This document shows, piece by piece, positions 1 through 5,670 of a stretch of DNA of 6,121 bases. The translations under genes were made by a program, and so were the position numbers. Each line of letters opens with the position of its first letter. The stretch's first letter is position 1. This DNA is from an uncultured Bacilli bacterium (GTDB lineage: Bacteria; Bacillota_I; Bacilli_A; RF39; UBA660): NCBI GenBank assembly GCA_947853365.1, contig CANTWQ010000028.1, forward strand, positions 1 to 6,121, read 5' to 3'. The notes beneath the pieces were generated by a model that was not told the DNA's origin, did not search any database, and saw only the letters and a program-made list of their open reading frames with translations.

Positions 1-1
1 T

Positions 2-808
2 ACAGGATGGTACGATATTGATCGAAGCATATCTGGACTTCATGAAAACGAAATGATCATCATCGCCGCCCGCCCTGCCATGGGAAAAACGGCCTTTGCG
101 GTAAACTTAGCAACGTATGCTGCCATTCATGGGCCTAAAGCAGTTGCCCTATTTAATATGGAAATGAGTGCCGAACAACTTGCCATGCGTATGCTATCTT
201 CTCTTGGCCAAATTGAAGGATACAAATTAAGAACCGGAAATTTGTTGAACCAAGATTGGAAACGGATCAATGAAGCCATTAGTCAATTGTCCGATGCTAA
301 GTTATATATTGACGATACACCAGGAATTACGATCGGGGAAATTCGTTCCAAATGTCGTCGTTTGGCGGCATCGGAGGAAGGACTAGGACTCGTAGTAATC
401 GATTATCTCCAGTTAATCTCCGGAGGAGGAAAATATGGGGGCAATCGTCAACAAGAAGTATCGGATATTTCCCGTGCCTTAAAAACGATGGCCTTAGAGT
501 TACATATTCCTGTAATTGCCTTATCACAGCTCTCTCGATCTGTCGAAGGACGTGAAGACAAACGACCGATCATGAGCGATTTACGTGAATCTGGATCTAT
601 TGAACAAGATGCCGACATCGTTTCTTTCCTATATCGCGATGATTATTATAATAAAGAAGCAAGGACCGATGATAATACAAGTATTAGTGAATTTATCATA
701 GCCAAGCATCGTTCTGGTCCAACGGCAACCGTAGAATTATTATTCAAAAAAGATACCAGTACCTTTTTAAGTTATAAAAAAGATCCGAAAGGAGATAAAA
801 ATGAATAA
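2..808 (+). CDS. dnaB: Replicative DNA helicase DnaB, C-terminal RecA-like domain (5' partial)
   Basis: This is the ATP-driven hexameric helicase that unwinds DNA ahead of the replication fork. The reading frame is open at the left edge and enters as TGWYDID, the usual start of the RecA-like domain after the linker. The N-terminal primase-interacting domain and the linker lie outside the window. About 268 residues are visible of the roughly 450 usual for the family. Visible motifs are Walker A (AARPAMGKT, nt 65-91), the NMEMS motif with its conserved Glu (normally SLEMS), Walker B (LVVIDYLQL, Asp at nt 401-403), the SQLSR motif, DLRESGSIEQDAD, and the KHRSGP arginine-finger segment (Lys nt 704-706, Arg nt 710-712). 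The ATG at 53 is an internal Met, not the start. The stop codon overlaps the next gene by 8 bp. Identification is secure; the SLEMS to NMEMS change looks like lineage variation. Confidence 0.97.
   Translation, partial: TGWYDIDRSISGLHENEMIIIAARPAMGKTAFAVNLATYAAIHGPKAVALFNMEMSAEQLAMRMLSSLGQIEGYKLRTGNLLNQDWKRINEAISQLSDAKLYIDDTPGITIGEIRSKCRRLAASEEGLGLVVIDYLQLISGGGKYGGNRQQEVSDISRALKTMALELHIPVIALSQLSRSVEGREDKRPIMSDLRESGSIEQDADIVSFLYRDDYYNKEARTDDNTSISEFIIAKHRSGPTATVELLFKKDTSTFLSYKKDPKGDKNE
788..794 (+). promoter_or_regulatory. Ribosome binding site of the M23 peptidase gene
   Basis: AAAGGAG lies 6 nt before the ATG at 801, inside the last codons of dnaB. It fixes the start of the peptidase gene and shows that translation of the two genes is packed together. 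Confidence 0.8.
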
Positions 809-2312
809 AAAAGTAGTGTTATTTAGCATATTGGCTGTTTTACTTTCTTGTGCTCTTTTATTTTTAGGATTTACTCCGGCTTCATCTTTAACACCACAAC
901 AAGTATATCGAGTTTACCTTGCGGGGGAATCCATCGGTTTGATTCATTCCAAAGAGGAATTAGAGCAATACATTGACCGAGAACAATCCCATCTAAAAGA
1001 AACGTATGGCGTCGACAAAGTATATGCCCCGCGAGACTTAGATATCGTCGAAGAAATCACTTACGATGAAAAAACATCCTCGGCCGCAGAAATTTATAAC
1101 CGCATCAAAGATCGTAGCCCTTTTACGATCGAAGGATATAAAATTGTCATTCACGGTGTTGAGGAAATGCAAGAAGAAGGAGGAAGTATTACTACTCCAG
1201 ATCAAACAATATATGTCTTAGATAAAAATGTATATATCAATGCAGTTTATAACATTGCCCAGGCATTTATTGATGAAGATGAATTAAAAGCCTATGAAAC
1301 CAGTACTCAATCTCCAATCATCGATACTGGAAAATTGATCGAAAATGTTTACATTCAAAACGAAGAAGTGATTACCGAAGAGAATATTCCGGTCGATGAA
1401 AAAATTTATACAAGCGTCGATGAACTAAGTAAGTACTTAATGTTTGGAACGCTGGAAGATCAACAAACCTATACCGTTCAAGTGGGAGATACGATTTCCG
1501 ATGTTGCATTTAACAATCAGATTTCTCCCGAAGAATTTTTAATTGCCAACACTTCGTTTAAAAGTGCGGATGACTTATTGTATCCAGGACAACAAGTGGT
1601 ATTAGGAATTTTACAACCACAATTAAAAATTGTCGAAGAAAACCATACCGTAGAACGACAAACAATTCCTTATGAAACTACTTATCAAAATGATGATAGT
1701 CAATATGTTGGATATGAAAAAGTGATTCAAGAAGGAACTGATGGTGTGCAACTGATTACTACTAAAAACAAACTCGTTAACGGTGAAATCCGCGAAATGG
1801 TAGTAACAGAACGTGTCGTTGAAAAACCAGCAGTGAATCGGGTCGTGGTCCGTGGTACACGACAACGACAAGTAAGTAGTGGTGGCTTTGAAAATGCTGA
1901 CTTTAATGTCGAAGTTCCAGTCGCCCTCGGATCGTGGGTATGGCCAACGAGATCTCCATATATGATTACCAGTAGTTATGGTTGGCGTTGGGGAAAATTG
2001 CATAAAGGAATCGATATCTCCGGAACCGGAGAAGGTTCTCCAATTATGGCCGCTAACAACGGAATCGTTGTAACCTCTGATTATACGAGTACCAATGGGC
2101 ATTATATTTTGATCAAACATGCCAATGGTTACTTTACTGAATATGCCCATATGCGAAATCGCTATGTTTCAGTGGGAGATATTGTTTATGCTGGAGATAT
2201 TATTGGAACGATGGGTCATACTGGATATGCGTTTGGAACACACTTACACTTTGGGTTGTGGAATGGAACACCATATATTACAGGATCATTGAATCCGTTA
2301 TCACTGTACTGA
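801..2312 (+). CDS. Membrane-anchored or secreted LysM-G5-M23 peptidoglycan endopeptidase
   Basis: This is a 503-residue cell-wall hydrolase predicted to cut peptide cross-bridges of peptidoglycan outside the membrane. A short positive N-terminus (NKK) and a hydrophobic stretch at about 5-24 form a signal peptide or membrane anchor. Residues about 36-220 match no domain I can name but look like two related alpha/beta modules. A LysM domain follows at 224-268 (YTVQVGDTISDVAF ... LLYPGQQVVL), which is expected to bind glycan. A G5 domain is at about 275-352, and the M23 (LytM/lysostaphin-like) catalytic domain fills about 380-503. Zinc ligands and catalytic residues appear intact: H401 and D405 in HKGID, H450 in YAHM, and H481/H483 in HLHFG. 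The start at 801 has a good ribosome binding site. It overlaps dnaB by 8 bp and walJ by 1 bp, so it is probably expressed with both. The exact peptide bond cut cannot be told; a bond in the stem peptide or cross-bridge is likely. Confidence 0.92.
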   Translation: MNKKVVLFSILAVLLSCALLFLGFTPASSLTPQQVYRVYLAGESIGLIHSKEELEQYIDREQSHLKETYGVDKVYAPRDLDIVEEITYDEKTSSAAEIYNRIKDRSPFTIEGYKIVIHGVEEMQEEGGSITTPDQTIYVLDKNVYINAVYNIAQAFIDEDELKAYETSTQSPIIDTGKLIENVYIQNEEVITEENIPVDEKIYTSVDELSKYLMFGTLEDQQTYTVQVGDTISDVAFNNQISPEEFLIANTSFKSADDLLYPGQQVVLGILQPQLKIVEENHTVERQTIPYETTYQNDDSQYVGYEKVIQEGTDGVQLITTKNKLVNGEIREMVVTERVVEKPAVNRVVVRGTRQRQVSSGGFENADFNVEVPVALGSWVWPTRSPYMITSSYGWRWGKLHKGIDISGTGEGSPIMAANNGIVVTSDYTSTNGHYILIKHANGYFTEYAHMRNRYVSVGDIVYAGDIIGTMGHTGYAFGTHLHFGLWNGTPYITGSLNPLSLY

Positions 2313-3100
2313 TGAAAATAAAAGTCATTGCCTCCGGTTCCAAAGGAAATTGTACCTATGTAGAATGTGGTGAAACACGATTACTTATTGATATGGGCGT
2401 CAATTATAAAACAGTGCAAAACGCTCTACAACAAGATGACCACATTCTTTTTTGTACGGAGGACCACAACCAATTAACCGCAATCCAAGGTGTTCTAATT
2501 ACCCATAATCATAACGACCATATCAAAGGATTAGCTTCCTTTGTAAAAAAGACACATTGTAAAGTTTATGTTCCATTCGGCATTGCCGAACAATTACAAA
2601 CAATCATTCCCCAAGAAAACATCTGTTTACTAGATCGCTTAACGCAAATTGATGATGTTTGTATTGAGTTAATTCCTACTTCTCATGATGCCCCCCATTC
2701 GGTTGGTTATCGTTTGAATTATGAAGATAGAAGTTTAGTCTATATTACTGATACAGGTTACATCAATCAACGATATTTTTCTAAATTAAGAAATGCCGAT
2801 ATCTATATTTTGGAAAGTAATCATGATGAGCGCATGTTGATGGAAGGACCCTATCCTTATTATCTGAAGCAACGCGTTATGAGTGATACGGGGCATTTAT
2901 CGAATCATACAGCGGCATCTTACCTTGCAAACTGGATTGGCAATCACACAAAATATGTTGTTTTGGCCCATTTGAGCGAACATAATAATACCGAAGCATT
3001 GGCATATGAAGAAACCAAAAATACGTTGGAGGAAGCGTCCAAAAAGGTTGAAATTAAAATTGCGAAACAACATGAACCCCTATCATTATTGGAGGTATAA
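2312..3100 (+). CDS. walJ: WalJ/YycJ-family metallo-beta-lactamase-fold hydrolase
   Basis: This 262-residue protein has the WalJ (YycJ) form of the metallo-beta-lactamase fold, a cytoplasmic metal-dependent hydrolase related to nucleases. It opens with KVIASGSKGNCTYVE, typical of the family. The metal-binding signature THNHNDH is at 64-70 (H65, H67, D69, H70), and further candidate ligands are H125 or H129, D147 in YITDTGY, and H195, H220 or H224 near the C-terminus. ESNHD (168-172) is also conserved. In Bacilli the gene sits in the walRKHIJ operon, and yycJ loss is reported to raise mutation rates in Bacillus anthracis; nuclease activity here is inferred. I chose the ATG at 2312, in a TGATG junction, because the protein then starts exactly at the family N-terminus. 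The in-frame ATG at 2258 would add 18 residues that only re-read the end of the M23 gene. No ribosome binding site precedes 2312, so reinitiation after the M23 gene is likely. Roughly 41-59 (QDDHILFCTEDHNQLTAIQ) seems slightly longer than usual. Confidence 0.9.
   Translation: MKIKVIASGSKGNCTYVECGETRLLIDMGVNYKTVQNALQQDDHILFCTEDHNQLTAIQGVLITHNHNDHIKGLASFVKKTHCKVYVPFGIAEQLQTIIPQENICLLDRLTQIDDVCIELIPTSHDAPHSVGYRLNYEDRSLVYITDTGYINQRYFSKLRNADIYILESNHDERMLMEGPYPYYLKQRVMSDTGHLSNHTAASYLANWIGNHTKYVVLAHLSEHNNTEALAYEETKNTLEEASKKVEIKIAKQHEPLSLLEV
3091..3096 (+). promoter_or_regulatory. Ribosome binding site of rlmH, overlapping the walJ end
   Basis: GGAGGT is a perfect Shine-Dalgarno core 5 nt before the ATG at 3102. 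It is built from the last sense codons of walJ. It decides for the start at 3102 and against the in-frame upstream ATG at 3006. Confidence 0.88.
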
Positions 3101-3101
3101 C

Positions 3102-3557
3102 ATGATAAAACTTATTACTGTCGGAAATTTAAAAGAAGATTATTGGAAAAAGGCGCAACAAGAATATGTCAAACGTCTTCAAAAATACGGACATGTCGAA
3201 ATCATTGAAATCAATGAAGGAAAAGATCATAATTTTGAAGTTGTATTAAAACAAGAAAAAGAGAAGATTTTAAAATACTTACAACCAAAAGATTACGTGA
3301 TAACCTTAGAAATAGAGGGGAAACAATTCACATCTTATCAATTATCTAAACAAATGGATCAATGGTTAATGCAATATAGCAATCTAACATTTATCATTGG
3401 TGGTTCTTATGGACTAGATCCAGAAATAAAAAAAAGGGCCAATGTTTCTTTATCTTTTGGTCTTCTTACGTTTCCTCATCAGATGTTTCGCATTATGTTT
3501 TTAGAACAACTCTATCGTAGTTTTAAAATTATGCATAACGAAGCCTATCATAAATAA
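3102..3557 (+). CDS. rlmH: 23S rRNA (pseudouridine1915-N3)-methyltransferase RlmH
   Basis: RlmH methylates N3 of pseudouridine 1915 in helix 69 of 23S rRNA, using S-adenosylmethionine, on the assembled 70S ribosome. The protein has 151 residues, close to the usual 155-160. It begins MIKLITVGNLKEDYW, the common N-terminus of the family. The SPOUT-fold knot signatures are present: FIIGGSYGLD at 97-106 (glycine-rich SAM loop) and HQMFRIMFLEQLYRS from H126. The C-terminus ends in YHK (149-151), as in most members, where the terminal Tyr-His is important for activity. One base separates its ATG from the walJ stop, and its ribosome binding site lies within walJ. The walJ-rlmH proximity is a known arrangement in Bacilli, although there an HtrA-type protease often lies between them and here it does not. 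This is the last gene of the left operon. Confidence 0.96.
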   Translation: MIKLITVGNLKEDYWKKAQQEYVKRLQKYGHVEIIEINEGKDHNFEVVLKQEKEKILKYLQPKDYVITLEIEGKQFTSYQLSKQMDQWLMQYSNLTFIIGGSYGLDPEIKKRANVSLSFGLLTFPHQMFRIMFLEQLYRSFKIMHNEAYHK

Positions 3558-3559
3558 CG

Positions 3560-3577
3560 AGCTGAAAAGCTTTTTTT
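3560..3577 (+). terminator. Weak intrinsic terminator after rlmH
   Basis: AGCT pairs with AGCT around a GAAA tetraloop (3560-3571), and a run of seven T follows (3571-3577). The stem is only 4 bp, with a possible added G-T pair, so termination may be incomplete and some read-through into the symporter gene is possible. The position directly after rlmH supports the call. Confidence 0.5.
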
Positions 3578-3578
3578 G

Positions 3579-3606
3579 TTTAAAGACAAATGATTTTTCA
3601 TATACT
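3579..3606 (+). promoter_or_regulatory. Possible promoter of the symporter gene
   Basis: TATACT (3601-3606) is one base from the -10 consensus, with TTTAAA (3579-3584) 16 nt upstream as a mediocre -35 box. Transcription would start near 3613, almost on the ribosome binding site, which leaves a very short leader. In AT-rich DNA such a match is weak evidence; the terminator just upstream makes a promoter here plausible. Confidence 0.3.
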
Positions 3607-3612
3607 GAAAAT

Positions 3613-3618
3613 AGGTGA
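3613..3618 (+). promoter_or_regulatory. Ribosome binding site deciding the symporter start
   Basis: AGGTGA, extended to AGGTGAT, matches the 3' end of 16S rRNA and lies 4 nt before the ATG at 3623. It favours 3623 over the in-frame ATG at 3590, which has no such signal. Confidence 0.7.
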
Positions 3619-3622
3619 TATC

Positions 3623-4939
3623 ATGGAAACACTGATCAAAATCAATGATGTCTTGTGGCTACTTGCAACCATTTTGTTAATTGGTGGAGGAATTTATTTT
3701 ACAATCCATCTTTCGGGAGTACAATTTAAATTTAAAGAAATGCTTCAAGGGTTTAAAACCAAAACCAAAGAAACAATATCTCCTTTTAAAAGTCTCAGCA
3801 TGGCCCTAGCAGCACGGATTGGCGTAGGATCCCTTGCGGGAATTGCCCTTGCTATTCATATGGGTGGTGTTGGAACCATTTTTTGGATATGGATATCTAG
3901 CATTTTGACCATGCCCAATACCTTTGCGGAAAGTGTCCTAGCGATGAAGTATCGTGAAAAAGATGGATCTTTCCATAAAGGCGGACCATCATTTTATATG
4001 GATCGTGGATTAAAGAAGAAGAAAATCGCAAAGATTTATGCATGTTTAATTCTCGTTGCTTATTTAGTTGGATTTCTTACGATTCAAGCCAATACCATTT
4101 CTTCTTCACTATTCACCTCGTTTTCTATTTCTCCGATGTTATCAGGCATTTGCATTGCAGGTATTAGTTCTATTATTATTTGGAAAGGATTAAAAGGAAT
4201 TAGTAATGCCACTAGTAAATTAGTGCCAATCATGGGCATTGGTTATTTAATCATCAGTCTTTTTATTGTGTTGCAGCATATGAATCTCATTCCCAGTTTA
4301 CTAATGCAAATTGTTCATGAAGCTTTTCGCCCTCAAAGCATCACCACAGGGCTTTTGGCCACGATTTTTATTGGAATGGAACGTGGTATTTTTGCGACTG
4401 AATCAGGTCTTGGAAGCGGTGCCATTGCGAGTGCGACGACCGATAGCAATAATAAAATTGGTCAAGGAATGATTCAAATGTTTGGTATTTATTTTACAGT
4501 CTTTATTATTTGTACCAGTACTGCTTTTATCATTTTAACCTCCGATTATCAACCTACAATGTTTGCAGATATCAATGGAATTGAAATCACACAATATGCA
4601 CTTACTTATCATTTAGGGACAATTGGTAATATTTTGCTTACCATTTTTATACTCTTTTTTGCTTTTTCAACCATTCTCACAGGATATTACTATGGAGAAG
4701 TCAATTTAAAATATCTGATGCCAAAGTGTAGTAATCGTGCATTGACAATATTAAAAATTATTACCCTTCTTTTGTTGTTGTGGGGAAGTATCACTTCCGC
4801 GACTCTTTTGTGGCAAGTGGTCGACATTTTGGTCGCATGCCTCGCACTTATAAATATGTACGCACTGATTCGCTTGCGAAAGGAAGTAATTACAGAATAC
4901 TATCAAAGTCAAAAACACCTCCCTATGAAAAAAATGTGA
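3623..4939 (+). CDS. AGCS-family sodium:alanine/glycine (amino acid) symporter
   Basis: This 438-residue integral membrane protein belongs to the alanine-or-glycine:cation symporter family, which imports small neutral amino acids with Na+ (some members carry glutamine). The N-terminus METLIKINDVLW is typical. About ten to eleven hydrophobic segments are visible, for example near 12-32, 84-104, 135-155, 165-185, 195-215, 285-310, 335-365 and 380-425. Family landmarks are SPFKSLSMALAARIGVGSLAG (53-73), FAESVLAMKYREKDGSFHKGGPSFYM, ERGIFATESGLGSG (253-266), ICTSTAFIIL, FFAFSTILTGYYYGE and LWQVVDILVACLALINMYAL. Several of these differ from the better known form: GVGSLAG replaces GTGNIAG, and ESGLGSGAIAS replaces EAGMGSAPNAA. 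The substrate may therefore differ from alanine. It is probably its own unit, with a hairpin behind rlmH upstream and the ung promoter starting at its 3' end. The family is certain; the substrate is unknown. Confidence 0.9.
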   Translation: METLIKINDVLWLLATILLIGGGIYFTIHLSGVQFKFKEMLQGFKTKTKETISPFKSLSMALAARIGVGSLAGIALAIHMGGVGTIFWIWISSILTMPNTFAESVLAMKYREKDGSFHKGGPSFYMDRGLKKKKIAKIYACLILVAYLVGFLTIQANTISSSLFTSFSISPMLSGICIAGISSIIIWKGLKGISNATSKLVPIMGIGYLIISLFIVLQHMNLIPSLLMQIVHEAFRPQSITTGLLATIFIGMERGIFATESGLGSGAIASATTDSNNKIGQGMIQMFGIYFTVFIICTSTAFIILTSDYQPTMFADINGIEITQYALTYHLGTIGNILLTIFILFFAFSTILTGYYYGEVNLKYLMPKCSNRALTILKIITLLLLLWGSITSATLLWQVVDILVACLALINMYALIRLRKEVITEYYQSQKHLPMKKM

Positions 4940-4943
4940 GCTA

Positions 4944-4952
4944 TGCTATAAT
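4944..4952 (+). promoter_or_regulatory. Extended -10 promoter of ung
   Basis: TGCTATAAT is a perfect extended -10 element (TGn plus TATAAT at 4947-4952). It begins 5 bp after the symporter stop codon. No good -35 box is seen (TATGAA at 4924-4929 with 17 nt spacing), which is normal for extended -10 promoters. Transcription would start near 4959, giving a leader of about 17 nt. A modest ribosome-binding match, GAAGTGAT at 4965-4972, lies in it. Confidence 0.7.
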
Positions 4953-4975
4953 AACGATGAAAGTGAAGTGATTCT

Positions 4976-5647
4976 ATGATTGGAGCAGACTGGGATATCG
5001 TTTTGAAAGAGGAAATGGAGAAGCCATATTTTCAATCGTTGATTCAATATATTAACCAAGAATATCAAAAAAAGACCATTTTTCCACCCAAAAATGAAAT
5101 TTTTAATGCATTTCGATTTACACCATATCGTGATGTAAAAGTAGTGATCTTAGGACAAGATCCTTATCATGGAATTGGTCAAGCCCAAGGGTTATCTTTT
5201 TCCGTAAAAAAAGGAATTCCCAAACCACCATCGCTAGTCAACATCTTCAAAGAGTTACATGACGATTTAGGATGTACGATTCCTCAAGATGGTAGCCTCA
5301 TTCCATGGGCCGAACAGGGAGTGCTTTTACTAAACGCGGTATTAACTGTCGAAAAAGATAAAGCTGCTTCTCATGCTGGAAAAGGATGGGAAACTTTTAC
5401 TGATGCAGTGATTCGAAAAATGAACGAAAAACAAGAACCAGTGGTATTTCTTTTATGGGGCAATTTTGCCAGAAGCAAAAAGCAACTCATCACGAATCCG
5501 ATACATTATGTAATTGAAGCCGCTCATCCATCGCCATTTTCTGCCTATCATGGCTTTTTTGGCAGTAGACCATTTTCAAAAACGAATGCCTTTTTAGAAA
5601 AACATCATTTATCTCCCATTGACTGGCAAATTCCAGATCAAAAATAA
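4976..5647 (+). CDS. ung: Uracil-DNA glycosylase, family 1 (Ung)
   Basis: Ung removes uracil from DNA, arising from cytosine deamination or dUMP misincorporation, as the first step of base excision repair in the cytoplasm. The 223-residue length is usual for the family. All catalytic blocks are present: GQDPYH at 60-65 with the water-activating D62, FNAFRFTPY before it, LLLNAVLTV with the uracil-binding N120, VVFLLWG, and HPSPF at 184-188 with catalytic H184, followed by the GFFGSRPFSKTN segment. The usual Leu of HPSPL is Phe here. The fold ends with PIDWQI, as is common. The ATG at 4976 places DWDIVLKEEMEKPYF at the N-terminus, as expected. It has its own promoter directly behind the symporter gene and converges on the lemA-like gene, with a shared terminator. 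Confidence 0.97.
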   Translation: MIGADWDIVLKEEMEKPYFQSLIQYINQEYQKKTIFPPKNEIFNAFRFTPYRDVKVVILGQDPYHGIGQAQGLSFSVKKGIPKPPSLVNIFKELHDDLGCTIPQDGSLIPWAEQGVLLLNAVLTVEKDKAASHAGKGWETFTDAVIRKMNEKQEPVVFLLWGNFARSKKQLITNPIHYVIEAAHPSPFSAYHGFFGSRPFSKTNAFLEKHHLSPIDWQIPDQK

Positions 5648-5670
5648 AAAGCCTATTTTTTGGCTTTTTT
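5646..5670. terminator. Bidirectional intrinsic terminator between ung and the LemA-like gene
   Basis: AAAAAGCC (5646-5653) pairs with GGCTTTTT (5662-5669) around an 8-nt T-rich loop. On the plus strand a T run follows GGC; on the minus strand the mirrored A run reads as T. The symmetry lets one hairpin stop both convergent genes. It overlaps the last two bases of the ung stop codon and contains the stop codon of the minus-strand gene (5653-5655). Confidence 0.85.

Noticed and set aside
840..853. Lipobox-like LLSC at residues 14-17 of the M23 protein
   Set aside because: The -2 Leu is atypical and the hydrophobic stretch continues past the Cys (ALLFLGF), so a plain membrane anchor or signal peptide fits better. 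Lipidation cannot be fully excluded.
1623..2150. Minus-strand open frame of 175 codons inside the M23 gene
   Set aside because: It lies wholly opposite the G5 and M23 domains, shows no recognisable motif, and is explained as a shadow.
2258..2311. Upstream in-frame ATG as walJ start
   Set aside because: It adds 18 residues that re-read the M23 3' end, has no ribosome binding site, and shifts the family N-terminus MKIKVIASGSKGN inward.
3006..3101. Upstream in-frame ATG as rlmH start
   Set aside because: The added residues are a Lys/Arg-rich frame shadow of walJ. The perfect GGAGGT at 3091-3096 and the family N-terminus point to 3102.
3590..3622. Upstream in-frame ATG as symporter start
   Set aside because: There is no ribosome binding site before it, while AGGTGAT precedes the ATG at 3623, where the family N-terminus begins.
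4780..4971. Small plus-strand frame overlapping the symporter end
   Set aside because: It is in another frame of a well-supported gene, has no family resemblance, and its end contains the ung promoter.
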